The translations under genes were made by a program, and so were the position numbers. Shown piece after piece: positions 19,473 through 30,900 of a stretch of DNA of 64,000 nucleotides. Within the stretch, counting starts at the first letter, position 1. Each line of letters begins with the position of its first letter. Under the pieces are notes generated by a model, which saw only the letters and a list, made by a program, of their open reading frames with translations, had not been told where the DNA came from and made no database searches. Origin of the DNA: Plenodomus lindquistii (lineage: Eukaryota; Ascomycota; Dothideomycetes; Pleosporales; Leptosphaeriaceae); contig JANUWI010000016.1 of NCBI GenBank assembly GCA_025504975.1, positions 992,001-1,056,000 of the forward strand. Direction: 5' to 3'.

Positions 19473-22247
19473 CTATCTCCTAAGCGAACCCAATTTCTCC
19501 GGGACCATTGCATTGGCCAATACGGGACTGTTAAGTTCTCTAATCTTACCATCCAGTATCTCTCCCGGTAACTCAATCGGCGACTGGGGGGATCCCTCCA
19601 GCTCTTTTCGAACAGTGCTCGCGCGCAGAACTTCAATTAGATCTTGCTGACCGGATGCCAACGCAATGTCATACGGAGTCTTTCCCTCCGCATTCGACTT
19701 CCGACAATCCGCGCCCTTTCCGCACAAGAAAGCGGTGATGGTAGTTCGAAGGCTCATGTCCCACGTGTACGACCCTGTCCAGAATGCAACAGCTTGGTGG
19801 AGTATGGTGTCGTTATTTGTGCTAGAAGACTCATTGATGTTCCAGCCGTATTGGATCAATAGCCGAAAGATCGCGAGAATCTGACGCGGCACATCATCCT
19901 TTTCAGTCTCGGACATGGTCTTTGTCATCCACGCGCGACTGAGCAATTGCTTTGCTAGAGATGTCCAAGTCTCTCCTTCACACGGCTTGGCACCGTTGGT
20001 CAGTAGCAGTTCCACCATGGGCATTTGCCGAGCCCCAATAGCGAAGTGTAAAGGTGTAAGGCTAGTCGAGTACCCAAACGGAACCTCATTGACATCGTAT
20101 TTTGCTTCTACCAGCAGCTCCGCCATGTGTACCTCGCCAAATAGGGCTGCGAAGTGTAGAGCAGTCACGCGTTCGGAACGACCGCGCTTTCGCATACTGG
20201 AACGCCAGAAGCTTTTCCTTCTCTTGAGCAGCGCGACGAGAGTGGGGTGATCACTGGCGCAGATCGCTTCTTCAATCTTGTCTCTTGGTTGGCAGCCGAT
20301 TCTTTGGAGAATCTCTTGTCGCGATAGACCTTGTTTGGGGACCACCGTTTCGCTTGTTGGTTGGTTTGTGCGATTTTCCGTCGGGTCCTGTTCATAGTCG
20401 CCGTCTGGTGGTATTATAGGCGTGGCCCAGACAGGTGGGTCGTCCTCCAGCATAGCTTGGTGGAGTAAGCTCGACTGAGGCGACTTCGGACTGCTCAAAG
20501 TCGTTACAGTCTGGCCCTGACCCGGCTTTGGAGGGCTTTTGTTGTTTTCGGAAGGCTGATGCGAACCATCTTGCCTCTGTATACCCAGGGGCGATGCTAG
20601 AAGTCTTGTGGGTAGAGCGCGAGTCGTGCTAGAGGACTCGTTGGAAACCGATGAAAGACGTCGATGCTCGCGCAACGTGACTGAGATTGCATCATCCGTT
20701 ATTTGGGTCAACAAGGAGGAAAACTCCAAATGCTCCACTATCCCACCCAATGACGCTTCCACCGTCTCCAGGATAGCGTCTCTTTGCGATTCCGGTATCA
20801 TGGCGAGGCAAGATTTTGCACGAGCTCTATTGTCAAGCAGCACGTAGATGTGTGCCATGAGCGCAACGGACTCCATTGCCACTGTGCTGTTTTTGCCCGC
20901 TACACGACGACGACCTTGTAAAGCTTTTTCGCACTGTGTCCGTGCTAGTTCAAATTGATTCTTTCGCATGTTCAACTGTGCGAGGAGGTGCATTGTATGG
21001 TATATGTGCAGCCGGTGCTCATCAGTACTTGGCGTCAGCCGGGCGAGGCTGGCTAGTCCTTGCTCGGCCTCTCGTGGACTGCGTATGTAGTAGCCACAGA
21101 CAGCCAGTTTGTAGTGTAGACTGAAAATGTTGCTAAATGTGCGTTGCTCTGAACTGAGATGCAAGAGCGCCCGCAACGCTTCTTGGAGGAGAGCGTCGGC
21201 TTCTTCCCATACCTGTGCATTGAAGGCTTCAGTACCTGTAGCGAGCGCTGCCTTGGCCAGATCTGCATTGAAGTCGTCATCGGCATGATTGGAATCCATG
21301 TTGAGCGCCTCGGATTCGTTAGTTGTAGATGTCCTTGGGCTCGTCATCATTGTATGCTTTCCATACACTGAGACTCTCGGCGATGTCATGGTTGCGGTGG
21401 TTGGACGTCCTGAGTCTTGCCGATCTGAATTTAGAATATCCAATGCGTCCAGCCAAATTTCGCTGTGCGCAGCTTTGTCCATCTCATCAGAGCCCTTTCC
21501 TATCAGATCTGTGTTGGCGGTATATGCAATCGTAGAGGATGCTTTCGATGTAGTATCATGTGCACATCTGACCAGTTTCGCTTCGATGCGGGAAATACGA
21601 GATTGTGGACTTCCATTAATGGTCATCTCTAGCTTCTGAACCATGTCCTGAAGTCGCTGAAGCTCATCTGAAGTCTGACGGGGATCGCGATGCCGAGAAG
21701 CGCTGACAGTGACGCTAAAGAAGACATTAGTTGAAGTCGCGATTCATCAGTGCGGCACTCACGAGTTTAGTAGTAACAGGCTCATGGTCAGGTCATCGGT
21801 CTGCCTGGATATCTTGACACGCAGTGCGAGCACGGAGTCGCGTTGCGTACTCGGTCGATTCAGGTGCTGGAGTCGATGAGCGGATTGTGAATCCAGTCTA
21901 CCGTCGCTTTTCACGAAATGCTCAAGCTCTACCACAGTATCGCCAATGACCTCAATCTGCGACGTGAAACAGTCCCATATTTCCTTGAGATTATCATCAT
22001 GGGGAGGTAAAGGCGAGTTTTTGTCCACTAGCTCTTTCAATCGAGTGTAGATAAAGTCGCAGGCAACGCTGAGTGCTTTCGCTTCAGTCGCAAGGTCGCT
22101 GATAATGGCGTCTTTGAAAGCGACATGCTGCGATAGATTCGAGAGGGAGAGTCCAAGATTCCATATTGTCTTACTCAATGAAAGTAGGAACGTGACCGAG
22201 TCAATGGTAGTCGATGTCGTTGCGAACATGTTTACCACTCTCCACAT
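19473..22247 (-). CDS. TPR and ankyrin-repeat protein with STAND-like N-terminal region
   Basis: Two exons, 22247-21763 and 21714-19473, sum to 909 codons (908 residues). The 48-nt intron has a GTGAGT donor, a CTAAT branch-like word and a CTTTAG acceptor. The N-terminal 160 residues (VTFLLSLSKTIWNLGLSLSN and onward) are helical and resemble the N-terminal domains of fungal STAND/NACHT proteins, but there is no NACHT. The middle carries TPR-like helices (TGTEAFNAQVWEEADALLQ; HTMHLLAQLNMRKNQFELAR). The C-terminal 300 residues contain ankyrin repeats (VTALHFAALFGEVHMAELLV, LTPLHFAIGARQMPMVELLL, GKTPYDIALASGQQDLIEVL). This would be a scaffold or sensor in the cytoplasm; no catalytic site is visible. 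An alternative start is the next Met at 22229. Function not known. Confidence 0.85.
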
Positions 22248-23232
22248 ACGGGATGCGCAGCGTGCTGGACGGCTTCGTGCGTTAAGCTGTGACGACGTAG
22301 GCTGTTTTGTGCGGAGTCATCGACCTTGCATGAGCTCAGCGGGACGTTCATGGAATCCTTCCTCGGTGCGACAGCTGCAGGATGTGGTAATCTTTCGATA
22401 ATAGGTGATCTGAGACAAGCCTTGTCGGTGGCACAGCAGCCGTATTCCTCAACAAGATTTCCGACTCGATGTCACGATTGCGAGAACGGACTGCGTAAGA
22501 CCACATAAGAAATGAGAAGTCGGACCCCAAATTCAGAACCAATGAACGATGCCAGCATTATGAGCTTTTTTGGGAGATAAGGTTGTGTGCTTCCCTTCAT
22601 AGACGCGGAGTAAGCAGTCCACAGTCCAAGGCACAGCTTCCGCATCCCTTGGATGGAACCAGGCGAGGGATGCAGGTGCACGGCGTTTTCGTTGAACTTT
22701 TAGTGGTCGATATGCGCCACCACCTTGCGCTGACCCCAGCCTCCTTGAGAAAATTGATAGCGAGTTGTATTTTTGTCGCAAACACCTCGCAGGAGGCTTT
22801 GGCACAGCCTTGAACATATAATGACGAGAGCTTTGTCACATCGTCGTGTTGACGGCCAGGATCTTGTCATAATGGGATTGCTGAGATATGTGCGATCAGA
22901 TTGATACTAATATCGGGCAAGCTTGTCACGTCGTACCAGACTCCACGCGAGTATTTGTACGCTGGGACTATCAGATCGGGTAAGCTCATCGCCCTGCCTT
23001 CTTTCCCGCACGCTCCTTGATTGTTGTCAGCGACAGGCCAGCACAGATCGTTCTTTGGGCCCCATGTTGACTTGGCGGTTACGCAGAAGATCATGAAATC
23101 TGGTCGAGGGCGCTCGTTCAAGACACATTGGATCCCCATTCTCTCAAGTTGTACGAATTCGGGTACGCCATATTCCCCTTCCGACTCTGATATTCGATTT
23201 GTTTTGTGGCCTCCCGCACATCGAACTTTCAA
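22248..23232. other. Gene-free divergent intergenic region
   Basis: Lies between the divergent TPR/ankyrin and UNC93-like genes. Overlapping frames of 60-135 codons occur on both strands, but none has a domain, a good start or a splice partner. Confidence 0.45.
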
Positions 23233-24926
23233 ATGGACAGGAAATCGACAACAATGTATATGGGAGCCCCCTCCCACTCATTCGCACCTCATGCTGTCGA
23301 GAGACCATCAGGGTGGCGCTATAAGCGCATGAAGTTTGGCCCTATAGACCTCCCTTGCTACGCTTCTCCAGAATCGCAACTTGTGCTGGTAGCCTGCGTC
23401 TGCTTCCTGTGTCCTGGTAAGCATAGCTTCGCGGTACGCAGCAAATTGCGACGACTAAAGGCGTGTAGGCATGTTCAACGCGCTCAACGGTATCGGTGGC
23501 GCAGGGCAATTTGATCCTCGTGCCAGTAATGCATCAAATACAGCCCTTTATGCTACATTCTCCATTGTTGGATTCTTCGCCGGAACTGTGACAAACACCT
23601 TAGGGATCAGGACTGCGCTCTCCTTCGGAGGGCTGGGGTACTGTGTATATGTCAGCGCCTTCTTGTGTTTTAGCAAGACTCAGAATCTGGGATACGTCAT
23701 CTTCTCGGGGCTGCTGCTAGGATGCTGCGCAGGTATCTTATGGTCGGCGCAAGGCGCCATCATGATGTCGTATCCACCAGAGAAACTGAAGGGCAGATAC
23801 ATCTCCACATTCTGGATCATTTTCAATCTGGGAGCGGTCATCGGTAGTCTGGTAAGCTGATGGAACGGCTCGATAACTACAACAGCCAGCTGACACTCCA
23901 TACCAGATTGGCCTGGGCCTCAACTTCGACAGAAAGGCCACCGATCAAGGCAACAATGATGACAAGTTCCGAGGCGCGATCAGCGACGCAACCTACGCCA
24001 CCTTTCTTGTCCTGACATTCATCGGCGCTTGTCTCTCGTGGACACTTGTCGATGCGCGTCACGTTGTGCGCCGTGACGGGTCTCGCATTATCATCATGAA
24101 GCACCCGACATGGAAGTCGGAGATCTTCGGGCTCTGGGAGACGCTGCAAAGCGACTCATACATCATCCTTCTCTTTCCCATGTTTTTCGCATCGAACTGG
24201 TTCTACACATACCAGTTCCAGGACGTCAACAAGGCGCGATTCAATATCCGAACTCGAGCGCTAAACGGTACACTGTACTGGCTGGCTCAGATGCTCGGCG
24301 CATTAGTCACTGGATTTGCGCTGGACTTTCCAAATGTCAGGCGGACAAGTCGGGCGAAATTTGCATGGCTGTCGATGTTCGTACTGACTTTCGCCGTTTG
24401 GGGCGGAGGGTACGTGTTTCAGAAAACGTACAGCCGCGACAATATCGCCGATTTGTATGACTGGACTTCCGAAGGCTACATTGGTCCCATGTTCCTGTAT
24501 ATTGCTTACGGCTTCTACGATGCGGCGTGGCAGACATGTGTGTACTGGTCAGTCGGCTTCATTCCTTCGTACTGCTGTTGGGTTGGCTAACAAAACATTA
24601 GGTTCATGGGCGCTATCAGCAACAACAGTCGCAAGCTCGCCAACTTCGCTGGGTTCTACAAGGGGATCCAATCAGCTGGCGCAGCTGTCATGTGGAGACT
24701 AGACGACTATAAAGTGCCGTACATGAACCTGTTCGCCTCGTGTTGGATTTTGCTCGCTGGTAGTTTGCTGATCGCGCTTCCGGTCATGTTGCTGAAGATC
24801 AAGGATACCGTGCCAGTCGAGGAAGATCTAAAGTTCACAGACGAGACGATGGAGGACATTATGGGTCCGCGGGCGTCGTATGAGCCGCTAGATAAGGCCT
24901 CTGAACTGAAGCCATGGCGCGCCTGA
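23233..24926 (+). CDS. UNC93-like major-facilitator membrane protein
   Basis: Four exons, 23233-23416, 23469-23851, 23907-24547 and 24602-24926, total 511 codons. All joins are in phase with GTAAGC or GTCAGT donors and YAG acceptors. The first junction restores VCFLCPGMFNALNGIGGAGQ, a hallmark of the fungal UNC93-like (DUF895) group. Several membrane spans follow (GLLLGCCAGILWSAQGAIMM; FWIIFNLGAVIGSL; ATFLVLTFIGACLSW), then a cytoplasmic loop and a second half with FASNWFYTYQFQDVN, WLAQMLGALVTGFALDF and NLFASCWILLAGSLLIALPV. The tail (DETMEDIMGPRASYEPLDKA) is cytoplasmic. These proteins are widespread in fungi and their cargo is unknown; ion or small-molecule transport at the plasma or vacuolar membrane is usually assumed. 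The start at 23233 is the first ATG in frame; MKFGPIDL at 23330 is an alternative. Confidence 0.88.
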
Positions 24927-25034
24927 TGTTTGGAAAGAGCTCAGCCGTGCTGCAAGTTGTGGAACATGCTATCATGTTGTCGCGAATATGCTAAAGAATC
25001 GATCTGCACAAGAACATAGTTCTCTACCAGCCCT

Positions 25035-27601
25035 CTAGTATATCTTGATGTCATCAATATCATCTGGATTCAACTGATCCCAGTGCTCGCCCTCCATGGC
25101 TCCATAGACTATGGCGTCGCCTACCATCTCATATCTGCCGTTATTGTCTTTGCGCAATATCACCGGGCTACTACATCCGGGTATCAAAAATACCTCGTCA
25201 TGTAACCGTGCGCCTTTGGCTGCCCAGCCAGCTCGCCACTTTGGGCCAGCGTCCAAATACATCATTCGCATGTCGTCTTCAGCCATCCATGCCAGGTCCT
25301 GGAACACACCCAGGCGAAAGTCATTCCGACCTGGATACCACACAGTATGAGCTCCAGGACCATATAACAGCAGCGCGGGAGGAAGGCTTTTTGCACATTC
25401 TTTTATTGTGCCAACTCCTGTAAAAAAGTTTCTGTTGCCGTGGATCCAGCTTTGCAAGTTGCCGTCACTGTGTTCTGGATCATACATTCCATGACTCTCG
25501 AGAAATACTTGGACAAAGCAGTAACCATCTACAGCCCGTTTGTAGTCGCCATTCATCATGAGCATTGCAAATTCTTCACGTAGATGTGAAGCCTTAGTCT
25601 TTCTTCTCCAGGTCGGATCGTGGGTTGGAAATCCAGAATCTATCGGGTCCGACCATGCCCTTCCTAAGCTGCGTATAACACCGATACGCCCGGCAGACGT
25701 TTGCATGATGTTGCCTTGGAAGGTGACGTTCGTAGCAATGCCCTCGGTAGCATTCCAAAAACTGGGCCGCTGCCAGACATCACGCACGAAAGCATTAGTC
25801 CGAACGTCTGGTGGCATAGATCGGGGAACCTTCCAGCGCATCACTATGTTGAGACTCCGCTGCTCGAAGGGGAATCGGTCGAGGTGAAAAAGGTCCGGTG
25901 ACCACGACGGCAAGCCTGGGTCCGGCTTGCGATGAGGCGCAAGTAGGATGATATCCATCGAAGTCTTTCCAATATAAGCGCGAGTCATGGCCATCGCTAT
26001 CATCGTTGAGTCGTCTTCGTAGTTTGGCTCCGGGAGGTATCGCACAGCGTCTGGTGAGAGTCCAACTAAACCGAAAACGCGATCATGCCTGACCGAGCAT
26101 TGTGATCCACTCGCCTTATCGAGTAAATCAATGAGCTGTGGAGGCCTATTCGACTGCCAGGCTCTTCGAATACTATACAAGTTATGCATGCGGTCTTGGT
26201 GATGACGTGCCATTTCTTTTCCCATTTCGTACAATAGCCATCTCACTTTGGAGGCGTCGATGACCTTCGATCCGAAAAGCATTTCAGCTTGGGAACCTAC
26301 CGCAAACTCTTGTATAATCCACAATCGGGACCAATACGGATCGTTGCAGAGCGTGAAAAGGGCCGACTTGTCGGTCATGGCCTTCATCAAGTCAGTGACT
26401 TGTGCTTTCTGTTTAGCTGGGCCACGAGTTGGCTCAATCAGGTTGAGAAGCGGAACAAGCTCGTCGCATTTGCCAGTAATCGCTGCATTTGCCGCGATAA
26501 GTACTCTCTGGGCGCCTGCATGAATTGCCCGCATGCGATTTACTTGAGCGCTCCGTTCGACGACATCCGCTTGGTTGACACATATAGCGTCTATCTGCAC
26601 ATGATCTCAGCATAAGTACGGTGTAGTTGAAACTCGGGAACTTACCCAAAAATACTTGACTTGCAGACCTTGTAAAATTTGCAGGATCTCCGCGAGGTTT
26701 GGTCTTATGTGCAGTATCCCGCCATCTACCAGGATCGGTACAACAGCCTCCATTGAGCCCCAAGTATACGACAAAGTCGCATATGATCCGCTCTGAGCGG
26801 CAGATATGGGCACATGTTCCAAAGACACTTGCAGACCATTTGCTGTGTCTTCGAACGAGTGAATGTGGAGTAAACGAACGTCGCCTTGCTTTAGAGACGA
26901 ATACATGGACATTGGTTTCTTACCATTATTCAAACTTTTGAGATGCCCGGCAGTACAATATTGCCGCTCTTCAGGGGTGACTGAATCTTCTTGTGTTGCA
27001 ATTGAATAGTCCGTCAGGGCGATGCCAGCATTTGATGCATGGATTCCCGCCGCAGATTGATTAGTCAAGCGGAGGTACCTGGTCGAGCTGAAGCTGTACA
27101 TCGTCATGAGAATAAGGCACACGGAAAGGCTACTGCAACTGACCTTTCAAACCCAAAATAGTCAATGGCAGATGATGGTTGCCTGAAGATGAATTTCCCA
27201 GAACGCCTTGGTCCCACCACTATCTCCAACAAAAGCATAGCGGTAAGAAACTCCACGAACATCACCGCAAGAAAGCGTGCCCAATCCTTGGATCGAGAAG
27301 GGGGCGAATCCCTACGAAAGATCAGGAACATAGTGCCATAGAATTCAGAGACCAACGCAGGTAAAAATGTAATTAGTATGAGTAGACACGTGATGCAGAA
27401 CGCAATTCGATACCTCGTCTTACTGTGTTGTGATTTATACACAAAAACAGCCCACAAGATGAAAATTACATAGCAAGTTGATAAAAGGGTTTCCAGGTAG
27501 AATGCAAACACTAAGCCGAAGTTGTCGACCGGAGGGAGAATTCCGATCAAAATTTCCTCGAATGGCTGAAATAAGGGAGGGTCGAGGCTGATATCTTTCA
27601 T
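25035..27601 (-). CDS. HET-domain protein with N-terminal multi-pass membrane region
   Basis: Three exons, 27601-27144, 27093-26646 and 26594-25035, give 822 codons in phase. The joins are supported by GTCAGT and GTAAGT donors and TACAG and TGCAG acceptors. Residues 1-150 are membrane-embedded: about three or four hydrophobic spans, including NFGLVFAFYLETLLSTCYVI, FCITCLLILITFLPALVSEF and FVEFLTAMLLLEIVVG. The HET domain then follows: YATLSYTWGS, ILVDGGILHIRPNLAEILQI and, across the second junction, VKYFW and IDAICVNQADVVERSAQVNR, then YWSRLWIIQEFAVGSQ. HET is a cell-death or self-recognition module and is usually on soluble proteins. Here it would be tethered to a membrane. The start MKDISLDPPL is the first plausible ATG; the frame is open a little further up. 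Spliced transcripts would confirm that the membrane and HET parts are one protein. Confidence 0.85.
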
Positions 27602-28529
27602 AATGTTTGTTCTTCCTGCTTCTAGCGATACGGATGAAGCAGCTCCTGAGTGTGAGCGAACAACAATGAACAAAATGGGGTTCTAGAAATTTGTAGTGTT
27701 TAGAGGAAGTGGCATGGGGCAGAAGCAAAGCTTCCCTACAGGTGTAATCAAGCAACCACATCTCGCGATAACGGCTTCCACCAGTAAGCGCCAAGTGTAC
27801 GAGATGCGACCACGTCATTAACAGTTCTCACAGTCAACAAGTGAATCGAACGTCAGTTCACTATTACATCTCAATACGCGCAGCTAGAACCCTACTGGTA
27901 AGCCTTAAGTATCATCCACGTGGAAGCTTTTCTGATCGAGTCTGCCTTGCATCAAGCTCGTCAGAAGTGGCAAGCATTGATCTCCATACAAAGGATTCGT
28001 GCACACCGCATACTGGTAGGCACGCGCTGGGCCCACTCATTCTTTCACATCGCTTGAAGTCCATCGCGCACACAGCATAGAGGCGTTGCGAAATCTCGCG
28101 TGAAGTCAGCTTGAAGGCTTGCATCTCAACAAGCAGGCCTCGGACTGTGGCGCACCGGCGGGGCTATGCTGTCGGCGTAGCCGGCCTCAGCCTTGTGCCA
28201 GCGCAGCACATGGATGCAAAGGAGACATTTCGGCAACCTTACGGGGTGTCAAGCCGGACACTATTGTTTGGTGTACGTTGGCCACATAGGCTACCTAAAG
28301 TTAGGTTGATCGTTCGCGCGTGTCATTCATAATTTGAAAGGGCCACAGTGTTTAGCCTTTGAGACATGAACATCAATTATACATACACCATGCAAGGCTA
28401 GCTGATGCCACTAGTCACTCCATCCGCATGTATCATGGAAATGTATAGAATTCGAATTCACGAGAGCACACTTGCAAGCTCTCAGCCTGTCCCTCCCACT
28501 ATCTCTCTCATAATTAATAACTATCATTG
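27602..28529. other. Gene-free stretch
   Basis: Upstream region of the membrane-HET gene and 3' flank of the poly-valine gene. Several sub-80-codon frames on both strands are not supported. No repeat or RNA gene seen. Confidence 0.5.
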
Positions 28530-29213
28530 CTATAGCGCTGTAGTACAAGTGTTCGTCTCACCGGTCGCACATTTGTACGGGTCCAAGCACCCTTGATCAC
28601 CACTCATGGCACAATCGTAGCCTGGACAACCCCATAATTCTGATCCGCAGCAGGTTGGCGGTAGAGTGCCATCCGTATGGCATACGTTCGGGCTGCATTG
28701 TCGATCTGCCGTGCACCTTGCGCCTGGTGATAGGGTAGCAGGAGGAGTGATGGATGCTGTAGATGGAGTCGAGGTTGTCGATGGGGATGAGGATGTCGAT
28801 GGAGTCGTGGATTGAACGAGAGAAGAAGGCCATGATCGAGAACTAGCAAAGGAGCTCATAGGTGTTGATGACGCCTGGGAAGGTCAAAAAAGTAATACAA
28901 TAACTTCTCACGAAGCACTCACCGGACTGTTCCCGGGAGATCCCTTGTCAGATCCGTTATTCGACTTGACCACAACCACGACCACGACCACGACCACGAC
29001 AACAATGATTACGATCCCTGTCACAAATACCGCGATAGCTTTCCAGTGCTCTTTCGGAAAATTGAAAATGTTGGCGAGTTTGTTCTCGTTTCGGTTATCG
29101 TTTCTTGCATTATCGTGGCTGGTGTCGACGTGTTGATCGTTCTGATTGGCAGCACTGAGGAATCCGGGTACATTGTTGTTCGCAAGGTTGAAATCTCTGT
29201 CCCTTCCCGTCAT
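28530..29213 (-). CDS. Single-pass membrane protein with Cys-rich tail
   Basis: Two exons, 29213-28923 and 28874-28530, encode 211 residues in phase. The 48-nt intron runs GTGAGT to TCCCAG. Residues 1-55 are hydrophilic and Asn/Asp-rich (MTGRDRDFNLANNNVPGFLS). One hydrophobic helix follows (AIAVFVTGIVIIVVVV), extended by a run of twelve valines. Next is a Ser/Thr/Pro-rich stalk, then a compact C-terminal region with ten cysteines (patterns CTADRQC, CCGSELWGC, CPGYDC, CLDPYKC). The layout suggests an N-terminal cytoplasmic segment and an outside Cys-rich module on an O-glycosylated stalk. No family recognised. It is divergent to the SesA-like gene at 29925, with about 0.7 kb between starts, so the two may share a control region. 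Confidence 0.75.
28970..29004. repeat. ACCACG hexanucleotide run coding the poly-Val helix
   Basis: A tandem run of six-base units (accacg on the plus strand) lies inside the minus-strand gene and codes alternating GTC/GTG codons, giving the poly-valine part of the membrane helix. Slippage would change helix length by two valines per unit without a frameshift. Confidence 0.85.
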
Positions 29214-29924
29214 CGCGGTCGTAAGTCATTCCAAGACGACGGAATGAATACAAGTAGATCAGATATAAAAGGTAGGAAAGGAGTGAATGTTAGCGACGAC
29301 GGCGCCCACGCCCTCGCTCTCGCCGTCGAAACGCCTGCAATCACGGGAAAGCCACAGCCCCCCGTGCGGCAAGCTCAGAGCGGCTGTGAATATTCCCAAC
29401 CGTCTCCTTGTGGATGTCTCCCCTGTCATGTGCGCTAATCATCGACCGCTGCAGGGGGGCTTAGATCTGGCCTGCATTGCGACTGGTATCGCTGACTGAG
29501 AAGGCTTTACACACATGTACATATAATCAGTTCCGCATGTTCCTTGTGTGACGATGAATTAGAACCTTTCATTTATTTTGCAGTTCCCCAGCGCAAGATT
29601 AAGTCTAATTGTTTTTGACATTAACGGCATGATCGTACGTGGCATGCAGCATGTGGCGAACAGAGATAAGGAGTTGTGCGACATGAGTGAGCTGACGATA
29701 GAACGTGCGTGAACCAACAAAAGAACAGATGTCTACGCGCGGGGAAGCGTTGCCTTTCACAATTCACAGCCTGATTGGTGCCTGCATGCACTGTGACCGT
29801 CGTGTCCGGTCAGTTTCCGGTCAGCTGCCCGCCAATGATCTCGTCCTACCGTAGGCCAAGGCTGAAATCTGACAGAATTACCTTTAAAATTATATCGTGA
29901 TTGACCCCGGTTCTGGGCCTAAAG
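29214..29924. other. Shared divergent promoter region
   Basis: Seven hundred bases between two divergent starts. Two copies of CCGGTCAG lie close together at about 29805-29825, and an AT-rich TATA-like word (AAAATTATAT) sits at 29886-29895, about 35 bp before ATG 29925. No other feature is clear. Confidence 0.4.
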
Positions 29925-30900
29925 ATGGACGTCATTGCGGGAGTTGCGAGTGTCGCCCAACTTGGGGCCTACAGCCTTTCAACTGTGCGCTCCCTGCAGC
30001 AACTCTACACCGAACTGGAGAACAGAAAAAGCAACTATCACGACGAGGAAAGAAATATCAGTCTACTCTTGAGAATCATACAACGCCTGGCGTCGCGAGA
30101 CATCAAGGACTGCGACCACATCATACCCATCTTACTCGACATCTCCGGGCTTGCATGCCAGATTTTACATTTACTTCGCCCGAAGAACCGCACTGCGTTT
30201 TTCTTGTCTGCATTCACAAACCCAGGTAAGCTGAACTTAGCTTTGGAGGCGCTGGACAAGAAGCGTCCACTGCTGCAGCTTTACATATCCCAAGTCAACA
30301 ACGACACCCTTGCAGAACTCCACGAGCGCCTCGACAAGCAAAACTCAAAGCGAATTTCATCCACATCAATAGAATCAAGGGAGATTCAAGAGAACAGGGA
30401 TCAAAAGACGTCAAAGGGAACAGAAACGATGTCCTCGTCAGGTGATGCATCGGGACGGTCCAACGTAAGGCGCCGATCCAACGATCCAAATGTTCAGCAG
30501 TGCTAACAGCAAGAAGTTCGTCAACAAAGACAACATCATCCCTGGCTATGGCGAGGTCCTCACGGGCAACAATGTGCCCGACAATACTTGCATCGAACGA
30601 AATACCGTGCAGGGTGTCGCTTTGGTTGCGAATCAAGGAGTGACACCCGAAAATCGGAATAATTTCTCAGCATTTCTGAAACAGAAGGAGGCAGCCAGTC
30701 AGCAAAGCGACCTGGAAGCTCGCTCTGCGGAGAATTCTGGCCGCCATCTCCAAGACGGGGGGCGAGTGAATGGAGGGAGCGTCGCAGGTTCGGGACAAGC
30801 GCATTCAAATCCGTCTTTGGGAAATTTCGAGACTCAGGAAGAACGAGATCATTACGACAATCTCGTGCGCGAACATGCTAAGATGCATCCTCGGCGCTAG
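29925..30900 (+). CDS. SesA/HeLo-like N-terminal domain protein with two-repeat C-terminal motif
   Basis: Two exons, 29925-30464 and 30514-30900, give 309 codons in phase. The 49-nt intron starts GTAAGG and has a TGCTAAC branch site just before an AAG acceptor. The N-terminus (MDVIAGVASVAQLGAYSLST, then LLRIIQRLASRD) has the hydrophobic helix and heptad pattern of fungal SesA or HeLo-like domains, the N-terminal effector domains of NLR-type immunity proteins. There is no NACHT or NB-ARC here, so it stands alone. After a Ser-rich linker, two similar segments appear: NIIPGYGEVLTGNN and, 23 residues on, NTVQGVALVANQG. The shared pattern is N-x-hydrophobic-x-G-x-small-x-V, reminiscent of HET-s-related amyloid motifs (my inference). 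The tail is polar and helical. The domain identity is moderately sure; the amyloid idea is tentative. Confidence 0.7.

Noticed and set aside
22533..23277. Minus-strand frames of 80-136 codons
   Set aside because: No domain, several compete for the same bases, no supporting splice signals.
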